From contig NW_027480423.1 of NCBI RefSeq assembly GCF_051401765.1, positions 2,480,001-2,544,000 on the forward strand: a DNA stretch of 64,000 nt. Direction: 5' to 3'. Of the stretch, positions 26,601 to 38,851 are shown one piece after another. The DNA is from Calliopsis andreniformis. Taxonomy: Eukaryota > Arthropoda > Insecta > Hymenoptera > Andrenidae. The notes beneath the pieces were generated by a model, which was not told where the DNA came from, did not search any database, and saw only the letters and a program-made list of their open reading frames with translations. Position 1 is the stretch's first letter. Every line of letters starts with the position of its first letter. The position numbers and the translations under genes were made by a program.

Positions 26601-29600
26601 CTTCACCCTTGGGCATTGCACCAACAGATTGAATAGTTAGGGCCTTAGAAGTTAACGCCAGAAGCATAAAATACAAAATAAATAGAACAGTTTTTCCATC
26701 GTATAAAACGAATAATTGCAACCAGTGTGAAGGTAATGGTTTTTCCTACGTTCCGGGCAACCTAGGCTTCAATCTAGGGCGGTGCTCCACCAGATCGAAT
26801 AGCTAGGGCCTTAGAAGTCAACGCCTGAAGTATAAAATACAATAAAAATGCAACTGTCTTTCCATCCTATAACAGGAATAACTGCAACCCGTGTGAAAGT
26901 GATGGTCATTTCTACGTTCCAGGCAACCTAGGATTCACCCTAGGGCGTTGTTCCACCAGATGGAATAGTTAGGGCCTAAGAAGTCAACGCCAGAAGCATA
27001 AAACACTATATAAATACAACAGCTTTTCCAACATATAAAACGGATAATTGCAACCAGGATGAAAGTTATGGTCATTTCTACTTTCCGGGCAACCTAGGTT
27101 TCACACTGGGGCGTTGCTCCAACAGATTGAATAGTTAGGGCCTTAGAAGTCAATGCCCGAAGCATAAAATACAATATAAATACAACAGTTTTTCCATCGT
27201 ATAAAACGAATAATTGCAACCAGTAAGAAAGTTAACGTCGTTCCTACTTTCCGGGCAACCTAGGCTTCACCCTAGGGCGTTGCACCAACAGATTGAATAG
27301 TTAGGGCCTTAGAAGTCAACGCCCGAAGCATAAAATACAAAATAAACAGAACAGTTTTTCCATCGTATAAAACGAATAATTGCTACCGGTGTGAAAGTTA
27401 TGGTGATTTCTCCGTTCCGGGCAGCCTAGGCTTCACTCTAGGGCATTGCTCCACCAGATCGAATAGTTCGGGCCTTAGAAGTCAACGCCAGAAGCATAAA
27501 ATACAGAATAAATAAAACAGTTTTTCCATCATATAAAGCGAATAATTGCAACCAGGATGAAATTTATGGTCATTTCTACTTTCCGGGCAACCTAGGCTTC
27601 ACTCTAGGGCGTTGCCCCACCAGATCGAATAGTCAGGGCCTTAGAAGTCAATGCCCGAAGCATAAAACACAAAATAAATAAAACAGCTTTTCCATCGCAT
27701 AAAACGATTAATTGCAACCAGTATGAAAGTTAACGTCATTTCTACCTTCCGGGCAACATAGGCTTCACCTTGGGCGTTGCACCAACAGATTTAATAGTTA
27801 GGGCATTAGAAGTCAACGCCCGAAGCATGAAATACAAAATAAATAGAACAGTTTTTCCATCGTATAAAACGAATAATTGCAACCAGTGGGAAGGTAATGG
27901 TCATTTCTACGTTCCGGGGAACTTAGGCGTCACCCTAGGGCGTTGCTCCATCACATCTAATAGCAACGGCCTTAGAAGTCAACCCCAGATGAATAAAATA
28001 CATAAAAGATGCCACAGCTTTTACATCGTATAAAACTAATAATTGCAACCAGTGTGAAAGTTATGGTCATTTCTACGTTCCGGGCAACCTAGGCTTCACT
28101 CTAGGGCGTTGCGCCACCAGATCGAATAGTTAGGGCCTTAGAAGTCAACGCCAGAAGCATAAAACACTATATAAATACAACAGTTTTTCCATCATATAAG
28201 GCGAATAATTGCAACCAGGATGAAATTTATGGTCATTTCTACTTTCCGGGCAACCTAGGCTTCACTCTAGGGCGTTGCCCCACCAGATCGAATAGCTAGG
28301 GCCTTAGAAGTCAATGCCCGAAGCATAAAACACAAAATAAATAAAACAGCTTTTCCATCGCATAAAACGAATAATTGCAACCAGTATGAAAGTTAACGTC
28401 ATTTCTACCTTCCGGGCAACATAGGCTTCACCTTGGGCGTTGCACCAACAGATTTAATAGTTAGGGCCTTAGAAGTCAACGCCCGAAGCATGAAATACAA
28501 AATAAATAGAACAGTTTTTCCATCGTATAGAACGAATAATTGCAACCAGTGTGAAGGTAATGGTCATTTCTACGTTCCGGGGAACTTAGGCGTCACCCTA
28601 GGGCGTTGCTCCACCACATCTAATAGCAACGGCCTTAGAAGTCAACCCCAGATGAATAAAATACATAAAAGATGCCACAGCTTTTCCATCGTATAAAACT
28701 AATAATTGCAACCAGTGTGAAAGTTATGGTCATTTCAACGTTCCGGGCAACCTAGGCTTCACTCTAGGGCGTTGCGCCACCAGATCGAATAGTTAGGGCC
28801 TTAGAAGTCAACGCCCGAAGCATAAAATACAAAATAAATAAAACAGTTTTTCCATCGTGTAAAAAGAATAATTGCAACCAGTATGAAAGTTAACGTCATT
28901 TCTACATTCCGGGCAACATAGGCTTCACCCTTGGGCGTTGCACCAACAGATTGAATAGTTAGCGCCTTAGCAGTCAACGCCCGAAGCATAAGATACAAAA
29001 TAAATAGAACAGTTTTTCCATCGTATAAAAAGAATAATTGCTACCGGTGTGAAAGTTATGGTCATTTCTCCGTTCCGGGCAACCTAGGCTTCACTCTAGG
29101 GCGTTGCTCCACCGGATCGAATGGTTAGGGCCTTCGAAGTCAACGCCAGAAGCATAAAATACAAAATAAATAAAACAGTTTTTCCATCGTATAAAACGAA
29201 TAATTGCTACCAGTGTGAAAGTTATGGTCATTTCTACGTTACGCGCAACCTAGGCATCACCCGAGGGCGTTGTTCCACCAGATGGAATAGTTAGGGCCAA
29301 AGAGTTCAACGCCAGAATCATAAAATACGATATAAATACAACAGCTTTTCCATCGTATAAAACGAATAATTGCAACCAGTGTGGAAGTTATGGTCATTTC
29401 TACGTTCCGGGAAACCTAGGCTTCACTCTAGGGCGTTGTTCCACCAGATGCAATAATTAGGGCCTAAGAAGTCAACGCCAGAAGCATAAAACTCTATATA
29501 AATACAACAGTTTTTCCATCATATAAAACGAATAATTGCAACCAGGATGAAAGTTATTGTCATTTCTACTTTCCGGGCAACCTAGGCATCACTCTAGGGC

Positions 29601-31064
29601 GTTGCGCCACCAGATCGAATAGTTAGGGCATTAGAAGTCAACGCCCGAAGCATAAAATACAAAATAAATAAAACAGTTTTTCCATCGTATAAAACGAATA
29701 ATTGCAACCAGTATGATAGTTAACGTCATTTCTACTTTCCGGGCAACATAGGCTTCACCCTTGGGCGTTGCACCAACAGATTGAATAGTTAGGCCCTTAG
29801 AAGTCAACGCCAGAAGCATAAAATACGAGATAAATACAACAGCTTTTCCATCGTATAAAACGAATAATTGCAACGATTGTGGATGTTATGGTCATGTCTA
29901 CGTGCCGGGCAACCTAGGCTTCACTCTAGGGCGTTGTTCCACCAGATGGAATAGCTAGGGCCTAAGAAGTCAACGCCAGAAGCATAAAACACTATGTAAA
30001 TACAACAGTTTTTCCATCATATAAAACGAATGATAGCAACCAGTGTGAAGGTAATGGTCATTTCTACGTTCCAGGCAACTTCGGCGTCACCCTAGGGCGT
30101 TGCTCCACCACATCTAATAGCAACGGCCTTAGAAGTCAGCCCCAGATGAATAAAATACATAAAAGATGCCACAGCTTTTCCATCGTATAAAACGAATAAT
30201 TGCAACCAGTGTGAAAGTTATGGTCATTTCTACGTTCCGGGCAACATAGGCTTCACTCTAGGGCGTCGCGCCACCAGATCGAAGAGTTAGGGCCTTGGAA
30301 GTCAACGCCCGAAGCATAAAATACAAAATACATAAAACAGCTTTTCCATCGTATAAAACGAATAATTGCAACCAGTATGAAAGTTAACGTCATTTCTACT
30401 TTCCGGGCAACATAGGCTTCACCCTTGGGCGTTGCACCAACAGATTGAATAGTTAGGGCCTTAGCAATCAACGCCCGAAGCATAAAATACAAAATGAATA
30501 GAACACTTTTTCCATCGTATAAAAAGAATAATTGCTACCGGTGTGAAAGTTATGGTCATTTCTCCGTTCCGGGCAACCTAGGCTTCACTCTAGGGCGTTG
30601 CTCCACCGGATCGAATGGTTAGGGCCTTAGAAGTCAACGCCAGAAGCATAAAATACAAAATAAATAAAACAGTATTTCCATCGTATAAAACGAATAATTG
30701 CTACCAGTGTGAAAGTTATGGTCATTTCTACGTTACGCGCAACCTGGGCTTCACCCGAGGGCGTTCCTCCACCAGATCGAATAGTTAGGGCCTTAGAAGT
30801 CAACGCCCGAAGCATAAAATACAAAATAAATAAAACAGGTTTTCCATCGTATAAAACGAATAATTGCAACCAGTATGAAAGTTAACGTCATTTCTACTTT
30901 CGGGGCAACATAGGCTTCACCCGTGGGCGTTGCACCAACAGATTGAATAGTTAGGCCCTTAGAAGTCAACGCCAGAAGCATAAAATACGATATAAATACA
31001 ACAGTTTTTCCATCGCATAAAACGAATAATTGCAACCAGTATGAAAGTTAACGTCATTTCTACC
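17621..31064 (+). repeat. 13,444-bp HOR, copy 2 (81 monomers)
   Basis: Second head-to-tail copy, collinear with copy 1 throughout at a fixed offset. Differences confirmed by reading both copies: 7803 G/21247 T, 9828 A/23272 C, 9973 G/23417 C, 9980 T/23424 A, 12826 G/26270 C, 14763 T/28207 A, 15172 T/28616 A, 15324 A/28768 G. That is eight in 13.4 kb, roughly 0.06%, a lower bound because I did not compare every base. The match runs on to 31087, where CACCTTGGG replaces CACCCTTGGG. The short distance between copies fits a recent duplication or continuing homogenisation. Confidence 0.92.
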
Positions 31065-32674
31065 TTCCGGGCAACATAGGCTTCACCTTGGGCGTTGCAC
31101 CAACAGATTTAATAGTTAGGGCCTTAGAAGTCAACGCCCGAAGCATGAAATACAAAATAAATAGAACAGTTTTTCCATCGTATAAAACGAATAATTGCAA
31201 CCAGTGTGAAGGTAATGGTCATTTCTACGTTCCGGGCAACCTAGGCTTCACTCTAGGGCGTTCCTCCACCAGATCGAATAGTTAGGGCCTTAGAAGTCTA
31301 CGCCCGAAGCATAAAATACAAAATAAATAGAACAGTTTTTCCATCGTATAAAACGAATAATTGCAACCAGTGTGGAAGTTATGGTCATTTCTACGTTCCG
31401 GGCAACCTAGGCTTCACTCTAGGGCGTTGTTCCACCAGATGGATTAGTTAGGGCCTAAGAAGTCAACGCCAGAAGCATAAAACACTATATAAATACAACA
31501 GTTTTTCCATCATATAAAAAGGAATGATAGCAACCAGTGTGAAAGTTATGGTCATTTCTACGTTCCGGGGAACATAGGCTTCACTCTAAGGCGTTGCGCC
31601 ACCAGATCGAATAGTTAGGGCCTTAGAAGTCAACGCCCGAAGCATAAAATACAAAATAAATAAAACAGTTTTTCCATCGTATAAAACGAATAATTGCAAC
31701 CAGTATGAAAGTTAACGTCATTTCTACTTTCCGGGCAACATAGGCTTCACCCTTGGGCATTGCACGAACAGATTGAATAGTTAGGGCCTTAGAAGTTAAC
31801 GCCAGAAGCATAAAATACAAAATAAATAGAACAGTTTTTCCATCGTATAAAACGAATAATTGCAACCAGTGTGAAGGTAATGGTTTTTCCTAAGTTCCGG
31901 GCAACCTAGGCTTCAATCTAGGGCGGTGCTCCACCAGATCGAATAGCTAGGGCCTTAGAAGTCAACGCCTGAAGTATAAAATACAATAAAAATGCAACTG
32001 TCTTTCCATCCTATAACAGGAATAACTGCAACCCGTGTGAAAGTGATGGTCATTTCTACGTTCCAGGCAACCTAGGATTCACCCTAGGGCGTTGTTCCAC
32101 CAGATGGAATAGTTAGGGCCTAAGAAGTCAACGCCAGAAGCATAAAACACTATATAAATACAACAGCTTTTCCAACATATAAAACGGATAATTGCAACCA
32201 GGATGTAAGTTATGGTCATTTCTACTTTCCGGGCAACCTAGGTTTCACACTGGGGCGTTGCTCCAACAGATTGAATAGTTAGGGCCTTAGAAGTCAATGC
32301 CCGAAGCATAAAATACAATATAAATACAACAGTTTTTCCATCGTATAAAACGAATAATTGCAACCAGTAAGAAAGTTAACGTCGTTCCTACTTTCCGGGC
32401 AACCTAGGCTTCACCCTAGGGCGTTGCACCAACAGATTGAATAGTTAGGGCCTTAGAAGTCAACGCCCGAAGCATAAAATACAAAATAAACAGAACAGTT
32501 TTTCCATCGTATAAAACGAATAATTGCTACCGGTGTGAAAGTTATGGTGATTTCTCCGTTCCGGGCAGCCTAGGCTTCACTCTAGGGCATTGCTCCACCA
32601 GATCGAATAGTTCGGGCCTTAGAAGTCAACGCCAGAAGCATAAAATACAGAATAAATAAAACAGTTTTTCCATC
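31065..32674 (+). repeat. Chimeric transition block, partial copy of 26.2-27.5 kb
   Basis: 31065-31222 continues as at 9.34-9.48 kb (CACCTTGGGCGTTGCACC, GATTTAATAG). From about 31370 to 32674 the block follows 26.2-27.5 kb at offset 5,144 (and 12.8-14.1 kb), with private changes such as GCACGAACAG near 31764 and TCCTAAGTTCC near 31890. The match ends at 32675 (ATCGTACAAAACG against ATCATATAAAGCG). I see no gene in it. Confidence 0.78.
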
Positions 32675-33565
32675 GTACAAAACGAATAATTGCTACCAGT
32701 GTGAACGTTATGGTCATTTCTACGTTCCGCGCAACCTAGGCTTCACTCTAGGGCGTTGCCCCACAAGATCGAATAGTTAGGGCCTTAGAAGTCAAAGCCC
32801 AAAGCATAAAACACAAAATAAATAAAACAGTTTTTCCATCGCATAAAACGGATAATTGCAACCAGTATGAAAGTTAACGTCATTTCTACCTTCCGGGCAA
32901 CATAGGCTTCACCCTTGGGCGTTGCACCAACAGATTCAATAGTTAGCGCCTTAGAAGTCAACGCCCGAAGCATAAAATACAAAATAAATAGAACAGTTTT
33001 TCCATCGTATAAAACGAATAATTGCAACCAGTGTGAAGGTAATTGTCATTTCTACGTTCCGGGCAACTTAGGCGTCGCCCGAGGGCGTTGCTCCACCATA
33101 TCTAATAGCAACGGCCTTAGAAGTTAGCCCCAGATGAATAAAATACATAAAAGATGCCACAGCTTTTCCATCGTATAAAACGAATAATTGCAACCAGTGT
33201 GAAAGTTATGGACATCTCTACGTTCCGGGCAACCTAGCCTTCGCTCTAGGGCGTTGTTCCACCAAATGGAATAGTTAGGGCCTTAGAAGTCAACGCCCGA
33301 AGCATAAAAAACAAAATAAATAAAACAGTTTTTCCATCGTATAAAAAGAATAATTGCAACCAGTATGAAAGTTAACGTCATTTCTACGTTCCGGGCAACC
33401 TCGGCTTCACTCTAGGGCGTTGCGGCACCAGATCGAATAGTTAGGGCCTTAGAAATCAACGCCCGAAGCATAAAATACAAAATAAATAGAACAGTTTTTC
33501 CATCGTATAAAACGAATAATTGCAACCAGTATGAAAGTTAACGTCATTTCTACTTTCCGGGCAAC
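32675..33565 (+). repeat. Transition block related to 43.2-44.0 and 47.4-48.2 kb
   Basis: 32675-32769 carries the GTACAAAACG/GTGTGAACG monomer known from 10.1, 36.2, 40.0 and 45.8 kb. From about 32790 to 33565 the order of monomers matches 43250-44025 at offset 10,460: GTCAAAGCCC linker, CATCTAATAG type, CCACCAAATGG, then CTCGGCTTC/GCGGCACC. Private changes (CCAAAGC, GACATCTC, CTAGCCTTCGC) show it is older or less homogenised than the 43- and 47-kb copies. The match ends at 33566 (CAACATAGG against CAACCTAGA). Confidence 0.75.
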
Positions 33566-35032
33566 ATAGGCTTCACCCTTGGGCGTTGCACCAACAGATT
33601 GAATAGCTAGGGCCTTTGAAATCAACGCCCGAAGCATAAAATACAAAATAAATAGGACAGTTTTTCCATCGTATAAAACGAACAATTGATACCGGTGTGA
33701 AAGTTATGGTCACTTCTCCGTTCCGGGCAACCTAGGCTTCACACTAGGGTGTTGCTCCACCAGATCGAATAGTTAGGGCCTTAGAAGTCAACGCCAGAAG
33801 CATAAAATACAAAATAAATAAAACAGTTTTTCCATCGTATAAAACGAATAATTGCTACCAGTGTGAAATTTATGGTCATTTCTACGTTCCGCGCTACCTA
33901 GGCTTCACTCTAGGGCGTTGCTCCACCAGATCGAACAGTTAGGTCCTTAGAAGTCAACGCCAGAAGCATAAAATACGACATAAATACAACAGCTGTTCCA
34001 TCGTATAAAAGGAATAATTGCAAACAGTGTGAAAGTAATGGTCATTTCTACGTTCCGGGCAACCTAGGCTTCACTCTACGGCGTTGTTCCACGAGATCGA
34101 ATAGTTAGGGCCTAAGAAGTCAACACCAGAAGAATAAAATACAATAAAAATACAACATTCTTTCCATCCTATAACAGGAATAATTGCAACCAGTGTGATA
34201 ATAGTGGTCATTTCTACGTTCCGGGCAACCTAGGATTCACTCCAGGGCGTTGCTCCACCAGGTCGAATAGTTACGGCCTAAGAAGTCAACGCCAGAAGCA
34301 TAAAATACGATAAAGATGCAAAAGCTTTTCCATCGTATAACAGGAATAACTGCAAACAGTATGAAAGTACTGGTCATTTCTACGTTCCGGGTAACCTAGG
34401 TTTCACTCTAGGGCGTTGCTCCACCAGATCGAATAGCTCGGGACTTAGAATTCAACGCCATAAGAATAAAATACACTATAAGTACAACAGTTTTTCCATC
34501 GTATAAAATGAATAATTGCAACCAGTGTGAATGTTATGGTCATTTCTACATTTCGAGCAACCTTGGCTTCACTCTAGGGCGTTGCTCCACCTGATCGAAT
34601 ACTTAGGGCCTTAGAAGTCAACGCCCGAAGCATTAAATACAAAATAAATAGAACAGTTTTTCCATCGTGTAACAGGAATAACTGCAACCAGTGTGAAACT
34701 TATGGTCATTTCTACTTCCCGGGCAACCTAGGCTTCACTGTAGGGCGTTGCTCCACCAGATCGAATAGTTAGGGCCTTAGAAGTCAGTGCCCGAAGCATA
34801 AAATGCAAGATAAATAGAACAGTTTTTCCATTGTATAAAACGAATAATTGCTACCAGTGTAAAAGTTATGGTCGTTTCTACGTTCCGGGCAACCTAGGCT
34901 TCACCCTAGGCCGTTGCTCCACCAGATCGAATAGTTAGGGCCTAAGAAGTGAACGCCAGAAGCATAAAATACGATAAAGATGCAACAGTTTTTCCATCGT
35001 ATAAAACGAATAATTGCAACCAGTGTGAAAGT
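33566..35032 (+). repeat. Nine scattered, more diverged monomers
   Basis: No long match to another block starts or ends cleanly here. About 33885-34170 resembles 44.36-44.64 kb (GACATAAATAC, AGCTGTTCC, CTCTACGGCG, CCACGAGATCG). About 34350-34500 resembles 38.7 and 60.76 kb (GTACTGGTC, GGACTTAGAATTC). Monomers carry many single changes. I see no gene. The stretch separates the domain built on the 13.4-kb unit from the one built on 3.8-4.6-kb units. Confidence 0.7.
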
Positions 35033-35185
35033 TATGGTCATTTCTACGTTCCGGGCAACCTAGGCTTCACCCTAGGCCGTTGTTCCACCAGATCGAATAT
35101 TTAGGGCCTAAGAAGTGAACGCCAGAAGCATAAAATGCAATAAAAATACAACAGTTTTTCCATCGTATAGCAGGAATAATTTGCA
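35019..35185 (+). repeat. 167-bp monomer with one-base insertion (AATAATTTGCAACC)
   Basis: This monomer has one extra T before its 3' end (AATAATTTGCAACC against AATAATTGCAACC), together with ATAGCAGG upstream and GTGATAGTAGTGG in the next monomer. The insertion recurs at about 39000, 44977, 48796, 52615, 54441, 56268 and 60917, eight copies in all, and I did not see it left of 35 kb. It explains why the right-hand HOR periods are a multiple of 166 plus one (3,819 = 23x166+1; 4,151 = 25x166+1; 4,649 = 28x166+1). Confidence 0.88.
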
Positions 35186-38100
35186 ACCAGTGTGATAGTA
35201 GTGGTCATTTCTAAGTTCCGGGCAACCTAGGTTTCACTCCAGGGCGTTGCTCCACCAGATCGAATAGTTACGGCCTAAGAAGTCAACGCCAGAAGCATAA
35301 AATACGATAAAGATGCAACAGTTTTTCCATCGTATAAAACTAATAATTGCAGCCAGTGTGAAGGTGATGGTCATTTCTACATTCCGAGCAACCTAGGCTT
35401 CACTCTAGGGCGTTGTTCCGCCAGATCGAATAGTTAGGGCCTAAGAAGTGAACGCCAGAAGCATAAAATACAATATAAATACAACAGTTTTTCCATCATA
35501 TAAAACGAATGATAGCAACCAGTGTGAAAGTTATGGTCATTTCTACGTTCCGGGCAACCTAGGCTTCACTCTAGGGTGTTGCTCCACCAGATGGAATAGC
35601 TAGGGAGTTAGAATTCAATGCCAGAAGCATAAAACGCAATATAAATATAACAGCTTTTCCATCGTATAAAACGAATAATAGCAACCAGTGTGAATGTTAT
35701 GGTCATTTCTACTTTCCGGGCAACCTAGGCTTCACTCTAGGGCGTTGCTCCACCAGATCGAATAGTTAGGGCTTTAGAAGTCAGCGCCCGAAGCATAAAA
35801 TGCAATATAAACAGAACAGTTTTTCCATCGTATAAAACGAATAATTGCTACCGGTGTGAAAGTTATGGTGATTTCTCCGTTCCGGGCAGCCTAGGCTTCA
35901 CTCTAGGGCATTGCTCCACCAGATCGAATAGTTCGGGCCTTAGAAGTCAACGCCAGAAGCATAAAATACGATATAAATACAACAGTTTTTCCATCGTATA
36001 AAACGAATGACAGTAACCAGTGTGAAAGTTATGGTCATTTCTACGTTCCGGGCAACCTAGGCTTCACTCTAGGGCGTTGCACCAACAGATTGAATAGGTA
36101 GGGCCTTAGAAGTCAACGCCAGAAGCATAAAATACAGAATAAATAAAACAGTTTTTCCATCGTACAAAACGAATAATTGCTACCAGTGTGAACGTTATGG
36201 TCATTTCTACGTTCCGCGCAACCTAGGCTTCACTCTAGGGCGTTGCTCCACCAGATCGAATGGTTAGGTCCTTAGAAGTCAACGCCAGAAGCTTAAAACA
36301 CTATATAAATACAACAGCTTTTCCAACATATAAAACGGATAATTGCAACCAGGATGAAAGTAATGGTCATTTCTACTTTCCGGGCAACCTAGGTTTCACC
36401 CTGGGGCGTTGCCCCAACAGATTGAATAGTTAGGGCGTTAGAAGTCAATGCCCGAAGCATAAAATACAATATAAATACAACAGTTTTTCCATCGTATAAA
36501 ACGAATAATTGCAACCAGGATGAAAGTTATCGTCATTTCTACTTTCCGGGCAACCTAGGCTTCACCCTAGGGCGTTGTTCCATCAGATGCAATAGTTAGG
36601 GCCTAAGAAGTCAACGCCAGAAGCATAAAACACTATATAAATACAACAGTTTTTCCATCATATAAAACGAATAATTGCAACCAGGATGAAAGTTATTGTC
36701 ATTTCTACTTTCCGGGCAGCCTAGGCTTCACCCTAGGGCGTTGCTCCAACAGATTGAGTAGCTAGGGCCTTAGAAGTCAATGCCCGAAGCATAAAATACA
36801 ATATAAATACAACAGTTTTTCCATCGTATAAAACGAATAATTGAAACCAGTATGAAAGTTAACGTCATTTCTACTTTCCGGGCTACCTAGGCTTCACCCT
36901 AGAGCGTTGCACCAACAGATTGAATAGTTAGGGCCTTAGAAGCCAACGCCAGAAGCATAAAGTACAATAAAGATGCAAAAGTTTTTCCATCGTATAACAG
37001 GAATAACTGCAAACAGTGTGAAAGTTATGGTCATTTCTACGTTCCGGGCAACCTCGGCTTCACTCTAGGGCGTTGCGGCACCAGATCGAATAGTTAGGGC
37101 CTTAGAAATCAACGCCCGAAGCATAAAATACAAAATAAATAATACAGTTTTTCCATCGTATAAAACGAATAATTGCAACCAGTATGAAAGTTAACGTCAT
37201 TTCTACTTTCGGGGCAACGTAGGATTCACCCTTGGGCGTTGCACCAACAGATTGAATAGTTAGGCCCTTAGAAGTCAACGCCAGAAGCATAAAATACGAT
37301 ATAAATAGAACAGTTTTTCCACTGCATAAAACGAATAACGGTAACCAGTGTGAAAGTACTGGTCATTTCTACGTTCCGGTCAACCTAGGCGTCACTCTAG
37401 GGCGTTGCTCCACCAGATCAAACAGTTAGGGCCTTTGATATCAACGCCCGAAGCATTAAATACAAAATAAATAGAACAGTTTTTCCATTGTATAAAACGA
37501 ATAATTGCTACCAGTGTAAAAGTTATGGTCATTTCTACGTTCCGGGCAACCTAGGCTTCACCCTAGGCCGTTGCTCCACCAGATCGAATAGTTAGGGCCT
37601 AAGAAGTGAACGCCAGAAGCATAAAATACGATAAAGATGCAACAGTTTTTCCATCGTATAAAACGAATAATTGCAACCAGGATGAAAGTTATCGTCATTT
37701 CTACTTTCCGGGCAACCTAGGCTTCACCCTAGGGCGTTGTTCCATCAGATGCAATAGTTAGGGCCTAAGAAGTCAACGCCAGAAGCATAAAACACTATAT
37801 AAATACAACAGTTTTTCCATCATATAAAACGAATAATTGCAACCAGGATGAAAGTTATTGTCATTTCTACTTTCCGGGCAGCCTAGGCTTCACCCTAGGG
37901 CGTTGCTCCAACAGATTGAGTAGCTAGGGCCTTAGAAGTCAGTGCCCGAAGCATAAAATACAATATAAATACAACAGTTTTTCCATCGTATAAAACGAAT
38001 AATTGAAACCAGTATGAAAGTTAACGTCATTTCTACTTTCCGGGCTACCTAGGCTTCACCCTAGAGCGTTGCACCAACAGATTGAATAGTTAGGGCCTTA

Positions 38101-38851
38101 GAAGCCAACGCCAGAAGCATAAAGTACAATAAAGATGCAAAAGTTTTTCCATCGTATAACAGGAATAACTGCAAACAGTGTGAAAGTTATGGTCATTTCT
38201 ACGTTCCGGGCAACCTCGGCTTCACTCTAGGGCGTTGCGGCACCAGATCGAATAGTTAGGGCCTTAGAAATCAACGCCCGAAGCATAAAATACAAAATAA
38301 ATAATACAGTTTTTCCATCGTATAAAACGAATAATTGCAACCAGTGTGGAAGTTATGGTCATTTCTACGTTCCGGGCAACCTAGGCTTCACTCTAGGGCG
38401 TTGCTCCACCAGGTCGAATAGTTAGGGCCTTAGAAGTCTACGCCCGAAGCATAAAATACAAAATAAATAAAACAGTTTTTCCATCGTATAAAAAGAATAA
38501 TTGCAACCAGTATGAAAGTTAACGTCATTTCTACTTTCGGGGCAACGTAGGATTCACCCTTGGGCGTTGCACCAACAGGTTGAATAGTTAGGCCCTTAGA
38601 AGTCAACGCCAGAAGCATAAAATACGATATAAATAGAACAGTTTTTCCACTGCATAAAACGAATAACGGTAACCAGTGTGAAAGTACTGGTCATTTCTAC
38701 GTTCCGGGTAGCCTAGGTTTCACCCTAGGTCGATGCTCCACCAGATCGAATAGCTTGGGACTTAGAATTCAACGCCAGAAGGATAAAATACAATATAAGT
38801 ACAACGGTTTTTCCATCGTATAAAATGAATAATTGCAGACATTGTGAATGT
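35033..38851 (+). repeat. 3,819-bp HOR, copy 1 (23 monomers)
   Basis: Landmarks recur 3,819 bp later: the insertion monomer 35181 to 39000, GTTCCACCAGATCGAATAT 35082 to 38901, the TTTCACCCTGGGG monomer 36391 to 40210, and the cassette tag 36959 to 40778. The collinear match runs to about 37180. There copy 2 has one extra GTGTGGAAG monomer, and the offset becomes 3,985. The right third of this copy is an internal duplication described separately. Confidence 0.85.
36514..38780 (+). repeat. Seven/eight-monomer internal tandem duplication
   Basis: The segment beginning at the GGATGAAAGTTATCG monomer (36514) starts again at 37676, 1,162 bp or seven monomers later. After about 37180 the offset becomes 1,328 (eight monomers), because the second copy has an extra GTGTGGAAG monomer at about 38338. 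Both copies end in the unusual CCACTGCATAAAACG-AATAACGG sequence (37315 and 38645), then differ: GTCAACCTAGGCGTC against GGTAGCCTAGGTTTC. Confidence 0.82.

Noticed and set aside
4177..31064. The two 13.4-kb copies as a plain assembly duplication
   Set aside because: At least eight substitutions separate them, more than an exact assembly copy would show. Read-level evidence would still be needed to settle it.
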